From the NCBI GenBank assembly GCA_014860175.1, contig JACZKF010000008.1, positions 1 through 5,678 on the forward strand: 5,678 nucleotides of DNA, written 5' to 3'. This DNA comes from Desulfuromonadales bacterium. Lineage in GTDB: Bacteria > Desulfobacterota > Desulfuromonadia > Desulfuromonadales > JACZKF01. Below are positions 1 to 5,678 of the stretch, one piece after another. The position numbers and the translations under genes are program-made. Below the pieces are notes generated by a model that saw nothing but the letters and a program-made list of their open reading frames with translations, was not told where the DNA came from and did no database searches. The first letter of the stretch is position 1; every line of letters starts with the position of its first letter.

Positions 1-285
1 GCCACCCTGCTCCTGCTGGGGTACCGCAACCTGGGACGGTTGTGGCGGTTTTACCAGCAGGAGAGCCTGATTCTGCTGTCGGGAGCTTGGGTTTTGCTGT
101 TTGGGTCGGTCGGGGTCGACATTCTGGGGCGGCTTTTCCCCACCACCGGGCAGATGGGGGTCGTCGGGACGGCCTTGGGGGGATTTTGTCAGATGACCGG
201 CGCCAGTATCCTGCTCTATGGTGTGTTGCGCTTCGCCTTGCGCAAAAAGAGGCTCAACCGTTTCCTGCGCCCGGCCCGCTGTTAG
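1..285 (+). CDS. C-terminal part of an integral membrane protein of unknown function (5' end outside window)
   Basis: The frame is open from base 1 and stops with TAG at 283-285, giving 94 visible residues. The N-terminus is outside the window, so the in-frame TTG at 40 need not be a start. Two hydrophobic stretches are visible: roughly ESLILLSGAWVLLFGSVG (residues 22-39) and GVVGTALGGF through ILLYGVLRFAL (about 54-80). The protein then ends in a basic tail (RKKRLNRFLRPARC). This positive-inside pattern suggests an inner-membrane protein with a cytoplasmic C-terminus. I do not recognise the family and propose no role. Codon use and hydrophobic periodicity favour this frame over its neighbours. 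No terminator hairpin is obvious just after the stop. The probable promoter downstream suggests the next gene is transcribed separately. Confidence 0.65.
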   Translation, partial: ATLLLLGYRNLGRLWRFYQQESLILLSGAWVLLFGSVGVDILGRLFPTTGQMGVVGTALGGFCQMTGASILLYGVLRFALRKKRLNRFLRPARC

Positions 286-599
286 TTCCCCGATGCCAAT
301 ACATTCCCGAAGCAGGAAAGTGACCTTGAGCCGACAGCCAACGCCGCAACCGACCGTGCAGCCCAGTCGGAAGCGTCCGTCCGCCGCTGGGGGGGCACCG
401 AGGTGGTCTTCGGCCAAGTGGACGATCCGCCCCATTGCCCGCTCCATTTCGCCGGCAGTGCTTGCCGCCGCCACCGCCTGCCGGCTCCGGCAAAGCACCG
501 CCCGGGCTAAAAGCGGCCGGGCCGGTTGTCTCTCGCACCTGCCGCGGCTGACCCTCAATGGACCGCAAACCCGGCGCTCCCGCTGCACCCTGGTCGGCG
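286..599. other. Intergenic stretch with no supported gene
   Basis: About 310 bases (391 to the next start codon) lie between the membrane protein and the PAS-GGDEF-EAL gene. Plus-strand frame 2 is open through it and joins the next gene, but the translation is rich in Arg, Ser and Pro and looks like no protein. A hand count of about 50 codons between roughly 290 and 450 gave near 72% G/C at the third position in two plus frames and one minus frame, so no frame stands out as coding. No tRNA-like fold, terminator or repeat array was seen. A run of seven G lies at 389-395. The stretch could be plain upstream DNA or a decayed gene. Confidence 0.5.
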
Positions 600-627
600 T
601 TGACACCTGGGTAAAATCGGCTCTACT
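600..627 (+). promoter_or_regulatory. Candidate sigma-70-type promoter for the PAS-GGDEF-EAL gene
   Basis: A perfect -35 hexamer TTGACA lies at 600-605. After a 16-base spacer comes a -10-like TCTACT (622-627; 4 of 6 match TATAAT). Transcription would begin near 634 and leave a leader of about 40 bases before the ATG at 677. This supports starting the gene at 677 or slightly later rather than in the long upstream open frame. The -10 is imperfect, so this is a prediction from motif match and position only. Confidence 0.4.
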
Positions 628-676
628 TCAACACAGCAGGCCTGAGCTCGCCGCTCCGGATGGGTTCACGCCGACC

Positions 677-2611
677 ATGGAGGAACCGCCACGCCCACTG
701 CCGCTGGATATCATGGCCAAACTCCGCTTCCTTGCCCTGTGGTTTTTCTCCGGCGCGGCTTTTCTCTGCCTGCTGGCATTTCTGCAGCATCAGTTCCTCG
801 CTCTGCCGATCACCGGGCGCGGTCTCCTCTTCCCGATGATCTTCGGTGCTTTGAGTGGGCTGCTGATCGGTTCGTGGGAACTGCGGCTCAAGCGCTACAG
901 CCTGCAGCTGGCCGAGGGGGAGAAACGCTTCCGGACCCTCTACCAGAACACTCCGGTGATGCTGCATTCGATCGACCCCCAGGGACGCCTGATCAATGTC
1001 AGCAACTTCTGGCTGCAGACCCTCGGTTACCGGCGCGAGGAGGTTCTGGGGCGTCGCCTGACCGAATTCATGAGCGAAAAGTCGCGCCGCTACGCCGAGG
1101 AGACGGTTTTCCCCGAATTCTTCCGCGCCGGTTACCTCAAAGACATCCCCTATCAGATGGTGAAAAAGTCGGGGGAGGTCATCCACGTGCTGCTGTCGGC
1201 CATCGCCGAATTCGATGCCGAGGGGAAGATCACCCGCAGTCTGGCCGTATTGATCGATATTACCGAACGCAAGCAGGCCGAAAAAGAGATTCAGAAGCTC
1301 GCCTATTACGACACTCTCACCGGGCTCCCCAACCGCACCCTGTTTCAGGACCGTCTCAGCCAGGCGCTGGCCCAGGCCCGCCGGGAAGAGCGCAAGGTCG
1401 GAGTGCTCTTTCTCGATCTCGACCGCTTCAAGGCGATCAACGACACCCTCGGGCATGTCGCCGGCGACATGCTCCTCAAGTATGTCGCCCGCCGTCTGCA
1501 GGGGTGCGTCCGCCAGAGTGATACCGTAGCCCGCCTGGGGGGCGACGAATTCGTGGTGATTCTCCCGGGGATCCACACCGAAGCCGACCTGACCGCCTTT
1601 GCCAAGAAGATCCTGGAGGCCTTGTCGCGGCCGGTGCGGCTGGGGGAGAAGAAGTTCTTTACCACCGCCAGCATCGGCATTTCTGTCTTTCCCGACGACG
1701 CCTCCGATGTGGACATCCTGATCCGCAACGCCGACATCGCCATGTACGCGGCCAAGGACCGGGGCAAAAACACCTACCAGTTCTTCTCCACCGAGATGAA
1801 CGCCAAAGTGGTGGAGAAACTTGGCCTGGAAAACCGGCTGCGGCTCGCCCTCAAACGCGAGGAGCTGATCCTCGCCTACCAGCCGCAGATGGATCTCAAA
1901 AATGACCGCATCTCCGGTCTGGAGGTGCTGTTGCGCTGGCAGCACCCGGAGGCGGGGCTGATCCCCCCCGGCTCCTTTATCCGGGTGGCGGAGGAGACCG
2001 GTCTGATCATCCCCATCGGCGAGTGGGTACTGCACACCGCCTGCACCCAGGCCAAGCTCTGGCAGGATGCCGGCTTCCCCAGTCTGCGGGTCGGCGTCAA
2101 CATCTCCAGCCGGCAATTCGACCAGCCGGACTTCATCGACATGGTCGACCGGGTGCTGCAGCAGACCGGTTTCGATCCCCGTAATCTGGAGCTGGAGCTG
2201 ACCGAAAGCATCGTCATGGAAAACGTTCCGGAAACCATCATGACCCTCACCGACCTCAAAGTCCGGGGAATCCACCTGGCCATCGACGACTTCGGCACCG
2301 GCTACTCCTCTCTCAGTTATCTGAAACATTTCCCCTTCGACCGGCTGAAAATCGCCCAGGAATTCGTCCGCGACATCTCCATCGATCCGGAAGATGCAGC
2401 CATTGTCGAAGCGATCACCGGGATGGCTAAAAGCCTGGGTCTGGAAGTGATTGCCGAAGGGGTCGAGCGGCAGGACCAGCTTGATTTTCTCCGCGACCGC
2501 CAGTGCAACGACATGCAGGGGCATTTTTTCGCCCGGCCGATGTCGGCAGCCGACTTCACCATCATGCTCAAAAAAGAGCAGATCCGGGACCACGGTGGAC
2601 GCCTGCACTGA
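677..2611 (+). CDS. Membrane-anchored PAS-GGDEF-EAL protein (c-di-GMP cyclase/phosphodiesterase)
   Basis: Predicted 644-residue inner-membrane signalling protein. Two hydrophobic segments (about 16-41 and 43-67) anchor it. A PAS domain (about 82-199, ending DITERK) should sense a signal. The GGDEF domain (about 205-370) has DLDRFKAIND at 247-256 and an intact GGDEF at 288-292. RQSD at 279-282, five residues before GGDEF, is a canonical product-inhibition (RxxD) site. The EAL domain (about 385-640) has EVLLRW (E416), N475, ELTES (E507), DDFGTG (D537, D538), K558, E594 and Q614. One usual residue differs: the consensus LKID reads LKIA, Ala at 560. Family knowledge predicts GTP to c-di-GMP by GGDEF and hydrolysis to pGpG by EAL. 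Which activity dominates cannot be read from sequence. The frame stays open far upstream (to 218), but that stretch is not protein-like and a promoter candidate sits at 600-627, so I start at the ATG at 677. Its ribosome site is weak (GGATGGG at 658-664). The in-frame ATG at 713 is the alternative and would begin MAKLRFLALW. Confidence 0.93.
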   Translation: MEEPPRPLPLDIMAKLRFLALWFFSGAAFLCLLAFLQHQFLALPITGRGLLFPMIFGALSGLLIGSWELRLKRYSLQLAEGEKRFRTLYQNTPVMLHSIDPQGRLINVSNFWLQTLGYRREEVLGRRLTEFMSEKSRRYAEETVFPEFFRAGYLKDIPYQMVKKSGEVIHVLLSAIAEFDAEGKITRSLAVLIDITERKQAEKEIQKLAYYDTLTGLPNRTLFQDRLSQALAQARREERKVGVLFLDLDRFKAINDTLGHVAGDMLLKYVARRLQGCVRQSDTVARLGGDEFVVILPGIHTEADLTAFAKKILEALSRPVRLGEKKFFTTASIGISVFPDDASDVDILIRNADIAMYAAKDRGKNTYQFFSTEMNAKVVEKLGLENRLRLALKREELILAYQPQMDLKNDRISGLEVLLRWQHPEAGLIPPGSFIRVAEETGLIIPIGEWVLHTACTQAKLWQDAGFPSLRVGVNISSRQFDQPDFIDMVDRVLQQTGFDPRNLELELTESIVMENVPETIMTLTDLKVRGIHLAIDDFGTGYSSLSYLKHFPFDRLKIAQEFVRDISIDPEDAAIVEAITGMAKSLGLEVIAEGVERQDQLDFLRDRQCNDMQGHFFARPMSAADFTIMLKKEQIRDHGGRLH

Positions 2612-2624
2612 AGATCCCTCGCGA

Positions 2625-2643
2625 TTTCTCTTGCCAAGAGAAA
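2625..2643. repeat. 19-base palindrome, possible operator or RNA hairpin
   Basis: TTTCTCTTG (2625-2633) and CAAGAGAAA (2635-2643) are perfect 9-base inverted arms around a single C at 2634. The palindrome lies 13 bases after the PAS-GGDEF-EAL stop. As DNA it looks like a dimeric regulator site. As RNA it could fold only with a small opened loop. No T-run follows, so it is not a standard intrinsic terminator. Its left half can also pair downstream (GCCAAGA 2633-2639 with TCTTGGC 2660-2666; TTGCCA 2631-2636 with TGGCAA 2652-2657), so alternative hairpins are possible. Function unknown. Confidence 0.5.
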
Positions 2644-2650
2644 AGCCTTG

Positions 2651-2667
2651 CTGGCAAAATCTTGGCT
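2651..2667 (+). promoter_or_regulatory. Candidate sigma-54 (RpoN) -24/-12 promoter
   Basis: CTGGCAAAATCTTGGCT matches the RpoN consensus YTGGCACGRNNNTTGCW at 11 of its 14 specified positions. It has the essential GG (2653-2654) and GC (2665-2666) exactly ten bases apart. A start near 2678 would give a short leader of about 14 bases that still contains GGTGG (2681-2685), the likely ribosome site of the small gene beginning at 2692. If real, an enhancer-binding activator would control that gene. No activator site was identified. The palindrome just upstream is centred about 44 bases before the expected start. Confidence 0.4.
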
Positions 2668-2691
2668 CTTGCTAAGTGAGGGTGGAAACTG

Positions 2692-2868
2692 ATGGATCTA
2701 TCGATCGATTATCAATGTCCTGCCTGTGGCAAGGTCCTGCCTCTGAAGCTCACCGAAGTGGCTCCGGGCAAGCTCAGAAAATGCAGCAGTTGCAGCACCC
2801 CGGTGGTCCTCACCGACGGTGGTCTGCAGTCGCTGCAGCGGCAGCTGGAAGAATTCTGCCGCTCCTGA
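2692..2868 (+). CDS. Small zinc-ribbon-type protein (58 residues)
   Basis: A short complete gene, ATG at 2692 to TGA at 2866-2868. A good ribosome site precedes it (GAGGGTGG at 2678-2685, with GGTGG six bases from the ATG). The product has two CxxC knuckles, CPAC at residues 9-12 and CSSC at 31-34, nineteen residues apart. Basic residues surround the second knuckle (KLRKCSSC). A C-terminal stretch (about 45-56, LQSLQRQLEEFC) looks helical. This is the layout of a single four-cysteine zinc ribbon, a fold that usually binds nucleic acid or protein. It is cytoplasmic, with no signal or membrane segment. I do not recognise a named family and infer no specific partner. It lies 80 bases after the c-di-GMP gene and 160 before the sbcD-like gene, so it is probably its own transcription unit, perhaps RpoN-driven. 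Alternatives are a small regulator or a stand-alone ribbon cofactor. Confidence 0.75.
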   Translation: MDLSIDYQCPACGKVLPLKLTEVAPGKLRKCSSCSTPVVLTDGGLQSLQRQLEEFCRS

Positions 2869-3028
2869 GCCGGCGCCCCCCAAGCCTCGATGCGAAAACG
2901 GGCGGGAACCCCCTTCGCCGGGTCGGTCAGGCCAGCCGATTCCGGACTCTCATCTCCCGCCTCTGCCGATTGCATCGACCCTCGGCTTTCTGTTAAGGTG
3001 TCCGCACTCTCCAACCTGGCGGACAGCG

Positions 3029-4318
3029 ATGCCCCTGCGTTTTCTTCATACGGCCGATCTGCATCTCGGCAAGACCTACTTCGGCTCGCCCGGTGAGGAC
3101 GAGCGCGGGGAAGATTTCTTCCAGGCCTTCGCCGCCCTCGTGGCCGATGCGGTCCGGGATCAGGTCGATTTTGTTCTGGTGGCCGGCGACCTCTTCCACA
3201 CCGGCCAGATCCTCCCCCGCACCTTCGCCCGCACCATCGAAATCCTCCAGCCGCTCAAGGCGGCCGCCATCCCCTGCGTCGCCGTCGAGGGGAACCACGA
3301 CTGGATTCACCGCCGCGAGCGTCTCTCCTGGATGGAGGCCCTGAGCCAGATGGGATACCTGCGGCTGCTGCGCCCCGCGCGCAGTGCCGACGGCGGCTAC
3401 CTGTTCCACCCCTTTGACCCGGCCCGAGGGTGCGGCGGGCAACTGGAGATCGGTGGCCTCCATCTGTATGGCGTCGGCTACATCGGGGCCCAGGCCGGCA
3501 GCCATGTGGAGCGGATCTGTCAGGCGGTGGCGACCCCCCGCAACCTGCTGCTGTTCCATGTCGGGATCTGGAGCTACTCCCCGGTGGAGATCGGCAACAT
3601 GCAGCCGCAGGAGGCGGCGCCGCTGGCTGATACGTTCGCCTATGTCGCTCTCGGCCACGGCCACAAACCATACGTGGTGAACGCCGCCGACGGCCGTCCC
3701 TGGGCCTTCAATCCGGGCTCCCCGGAGCGGGTCAACCTCGGCGAGCAGAGCTATGAAAAAGGGTGGTACCGGGTGGAGCTGGACGAGGACGGGACGCTGA
3801 GCCACACCTTCCGCCCCTACTCTCCCCGGCCGATGCTGACCCTGGCGGTCGACCTGGAGGGGGCGGCGACCCCGGAGGCGGCACTGCAGCGGCTGCGACA
3901 GGCAGCCGAAGCGCTTCCCCGGCCCGACGATCGGCGCCGACCGGTGGTGGAGGTGAAGCTCGCCGGCCGGGTCGGCTTTCATCCTTTCGAGCTGGGGCGC
4001 GAGCGGCTGCTGCAGACCCTGGCGGAGACGCTCACCCCCCTGCATGCCGAGATCCGCAACCACCTCTCCCTGGTCAGCCACGGCGGCGAAGAGCGGGCCC
4101 GGCGCAGCCTGGCCGAGATCGAGCAGGAGGTGCTCCACAACCTGGTCACCGCCGGCGGCCGCTATGGCGGGCGCGAAGAAGAGCTGGTGCAGTTGGCGCT
4201 GGCGCTGCGCCAGCGGGTGCTGCTGGGGGAAGGGGAGGGGGACGACCTCCTCGATCTGCTCGATGGGTTAGACCCGGGCGAGACCTCCCTCCTGCCGATG
4301 GCGGAAGGGGAAGGCTAA
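3029..4318 (+). CDS. sbcD: SbcD/Mre11-type DNA repair exonuclease, metallophosphoesterase family
   Basis: Predicted 429-residue cytoplasmic nuclease subunit that would pair with the ATPase encoded next to open and trim DNA ends, hairpins and blocked breaks. The N-terminus MPLRFLHTADLHLG is the standard opening of this family. The Mn-binding phosphoesterase motifs occur in order: DLH (D10, H12), AGD (D54), GNHD (N89, H90, D91), FHVG (H177) and GHGH (209-212). A capping region follows from about residue 290. The protein ends in a Leu/Asp/Glu-rich tail with no basic residue (398-429). The length is close to the roughly 400 residues of E. coli SbcD. The frame is open further upstream (to 2819), but that part overlaps the zinc-ribbon gene and is not protein-like. 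The ATG at 3029 has GGCGGA five bases before it. Its stop is 4 bases from the next ATG, implying co-transcription and coupled translation. The family name is secure. SbcD versus a YhaO-like relative is less so. Confidence 0.9.
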   Translation: MPLRFLHTADLHLGKTYFGSPGEDERGEDFFQAFAALVADAVRDQVDFVLVAGDLFHTGQILPRTFARTIEILQPLKAAAIPCVAVEGNHDWIHRRERLSWMEALSQMGYLRLLRPARSADGGYLFHPFDPARGCGGQLEIGGLHLYGVGYIGAQAGSHVERICQAVATPRNLLLFHVGIWSYSPVEIGNMQPQEAAPLADTFAYVALGHGHKPYVVNAADGRPWAFNPGSPERVNLGEQSYEKGWYRVELDEDGTLSHTFRPYSPRPMLTLAVDLEGAATPEAALQRLRQAAEALPRPDDRRRPVVEVKLAGRVGFHPFELGRERLLQTLAETLTPLHAEIRNHLSLVSHGGEERARRSLAEIEQEVLHNLVTAGGRYGGREEELVQLALALRQRVLLGEGEGDDLLDLLDGLDPGETSLLPMAEGEG

Positions 4319-4322
4319 AACC

Positions 4323-5678
4323 ATGCAGATCCTCTCCCTGCGTCTGAAAAACATCAAATCCCACCGGGAGGCCGAATTTCACTTCTCCCCCGGCATCAAC
4401 GTCCTCGCCGGTCCCAACGGCGCCGGCAAGAGCACGGTGTTCGAGGCGATCGGCTATGGCCTGTTCGGGGTCGATGCCCGGGACATCGTCGGCCGGGCTG
4501 ACCGCTTCCTCACCCTCGGCGCCAAACGCGGCGAGGTGGAGGTGGTCTTCCGCGATGACGCCGGCGAAGTATGGCGGGTGACCCGCACCGTCGGCGCCAA
4601 CGCCCGTTGGCTGCTGGCGCAGCAGCGCGGGGAGAGCTTCGAGACCGAAGAGCATGCCCGGGCCGAGGAGACCGAGGAGCGGCTGCGGCAGATTCTCGGC
4701 CTCGACCGTACCCGCCCTCTGGCCGAGCAGTTCCGGCAGGTCATCGGGCCGCTGCAGAGCGACTTCCTCGGCCCCTTCGTCTTGCGCGGCGGCAAACGGC
4801 AGGAGGCCTTCGATCGCATTCTCGGCATCGACGGCTGGCGACGCACCTTCGAGGGGACTCTCGAACTGCAAAAGGGGGTGGCCCACCGCATCGCCTGTCT
4901 GCAGGCGGAGATCGCCGGCCGCAGCGAGCAGCTCTCCCTCCTCCCCGAGCGCCGGTCCGAGCTCCGGGCGACGCGGCAGCAGCAGCGGGAAAAGGAGAAG
5001 GAGCTGGGCGGGGTGGAAAAAGAGCTGGCAGCGGTGCAGAGCCGGCTGACCGGACTCGAGCAGCAGGCCCGAGCGCTGGAGGCGGCGCAAGGGGAGGTGC
5101 GGCTCCTGCACGAGCGGATCGGCAAGGGGGGGGCGATGGTCGAAGAGGCGCAGCGCCGCCTTGCCGACGCGCAGGCGGCCGGGGCGATCGTCGAGGCGAC
5201 CGCTCCGGCGCGCCACGCTTTCGAGCAGGCCGAGGCCCGGGTGAAGGAGCTGCGGCTGCAGGAGCGCCAGCTCCAGCAGGAGGAGCGCGGCGTCCGCGAG
5301 CAGGAGAAGCGGCGCGACCGGCTGGCCCAGCAGCTGCAGCATGAGGAGGCCGAAATCGCCGCTGCCGACCGCCAGCTGGCCGCCGAAGAGGCGGCGATTC
5401 TGGCGCGGCTGGCCGAAGCCGCGGCGCCGGCCGTCGTTGCCCTGGCGGAGCGTCTGCCCGAGCTGCGCCGAGCTCTCGACCAGCGGCGCCGGGAGCTGGC
5501 CCTGGTGCCGGGCCGGCGCGAGAGCCTGCGCGAAGGGCAGGGGCATCTGGCGGCCGGCAACTGCCCCTTCCTCGGTGAAAGTTGCGGCAACCTGGCGGCG
5601 GCCGGCGCCCCTTTCGATGACCGGCTGACCGACCTCGATCGGCTGCTGGCCGACCGCCAGCAGGAGGTGGAGAAGCTG
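4323..5678 (+). CDS. sbcC: SbcC/Rad50-type SMC-like ATPase, N-terminal part (3' end outside window)
   Basis: 452 residues are visible and the frame is still open at the window end. Family knowledge: the ATPase partner of the SbcD/Mre11 nuclease, using ATP binding to clamp DNA and gate the nuclease. Seen here: an N-terminal strand MQILSLRLKNIKSH, Walker A GPNGAGKST at 30-38, and a probable Q-loop IGPLQSDFLGPF (Q145). A long charged coiled coil rich in Glu, Gln, Arg, Ala and Leu runs from about 180 to 405. The region that should hold the zinc hook reads GNCPFLGESCGN, with cysteines at 414 and 421. That is C-x6-C instead of the classical CxxC. Walker B, the signature motif and the returning coil must lie beyond the window. 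With the hook near 415-420, a full protein of about 830-900 residues would be expected, somewhat shorter than E. coli SbcC (1048). The ribosome site GGGGAAGG (4307-4314) overlaps the end of the sbcD-like gene. Confidence 0.88.
   Translation, partial: MQILSLRLKNIKSHREAEFHFSPGINVLAGPNGAGKSTVFEAIGYGLFGVDARDIVGRADRFLTLGAKRGEVEVVFRDDAGEVWRVTRTVGANARWLLAQQRGESFETEEHARAEETEERLRQILGLDRTRPLAEQFRQVIGPLQSDFLGPFVLRGGKRQEAFDRILGIDGWRRTFEGTLELQKGVAHRIACLQAEIAGRSEQLSLLPERRSELRATRQQQREKEKELGGVEKELAAVQSRLTGLEQQARALEAAQGEVRLLHERIGKGGAMVEEAQRRLADAQAAGAIVEATAPARHAFEQAEARVKELRLQERQLQQEERGVREQEKRRDRLAQQLQHEEAEIAAADRQLAAEEAAILARLAEAAAPAVVALAERLPELRRALDQRRRELALVPGRRESLREGQGHLAAGNCPFLGESCGNLAAAGAPFDDRLTDLDRLLADRQQEVEKL

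Noticed and set aside
218..676. N-terminal extension of the PAS-GGDEF-EAL protein from an upstream ATG
   Set aside because: It would overlap the membrane protein gene. It is Arg/Ser/Pro-rich without a recognisable fold and would lie partly upstream of the promoter candidate at 600-627.
623..2608. A 661-codon open frame on the minus strand across the whole PAS-GGDEF-EAL gene
   Set aside because: It is in exact codon register with the sense gene. High third-position G/C avoids TTA, CTA and TCA sense codons and so removes antisense stops. Its translation shows no domain.
2612..2691. Cyclic di-GMP riboswitch downstream of the c-di-GMP gene
   Set aside because: None of the conserved GEMM-I blocks is present, and the 80-base gap is too short for one alongside the other elements.
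2869..2922. Possible terminator after the zinc-ribbon gene (CCGGCG 2870-2875 with CGCCGG 2916-2921)
   Set aside because: Six pairs across a 40-base loop with no T-run is not a convincing intrinsic terminator.
2970..2999. Possible promoter for the sbcD-sbcC operon (TTGCAT, 18 bases, TAAGGT with an upstream TG)
   Set aside because: Only half of each hexamer matches and the spacing is long. It may be real, but it is too weak to annotate in GC-rich DNA.
2819..3028. N-terminal extension of the SbcD-like protein
   Set aside because: It overlaps the zinc-ribbon gene in another frame, and the family's characteristic N-terminus begins exactly at the ATG at 3029.
2993..4138. A 381-codon minus-strand open frame over the sbcD-like gene
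   Set aside because: It has the same codon-aligned antisense relationship. The sense strand carries every phosphoesterase motif.
4146..5546. A 466-codon minus-strand open frame across the end of the sbcD-like gene and the sbcC-like gene
   Set aside because: It is a codon-aligned shadow of the ATPase coding strand. The translation is low-complexity Leu/Gln/Ala/Pro, mirrored from the coiled coil.

Overview
The window is GC-rich DNA (I estimate mid-60s percent) from a Gram-negative bacterium. Everything I can call reads on the + strand. A membrane-bound PAS-GGDEF-EAL protein, a candidate sigma-54 promoter and an SbcD/SbcC-type pair together fit a Desulfuromonadales/Geobacter-like deltaproteobacterium. 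That placement rests on overall character, not on a marker gene.

Layout: (1) 1-285 is the 3' end of a membrane protein gene whose start lies outside the window. (2) 286-599 holds no convincing gene. (3) A probable sigma-70-type promoter (600-627) precedes 677-2611, a 644-residue inner-membrane PAS-GGDEF-EAL protein that should make and/or degrade cyclic di-GMP. (4) The 80-base gap after it contains a 19-base palindrome and a good match to a sigma-54 promoter. These lead into a 58-residue zinc-ribbon-type protein (2692-2868). (5) After a 160-base gap comes a two-gene operon. It encodes an SbcD/Mre11-type nuclease (3029-4318) and, 4 bases later, an SbcC/Rad50-type ATPase (4323 to beyond the window end). 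Together these should form a DNA-end processing complex.

The window therefore joins a second-messenger signalling gene to a DNA-repair operon, with a small zinc-ribbon gene between them. Nothing in the sequence forces a functional link between the two halves. No mobile element, CRISPR array, tRNA or rRNA was seen. I found no clearly new system. The points most worth a second look are an Ala in place of the usual Asp of the EAL 'LKID' motif, the sigma-54-like promoter in front of the small zinc-ribbon gene, and an unusual C-x6-C hook in the SbcC-type ATPase.
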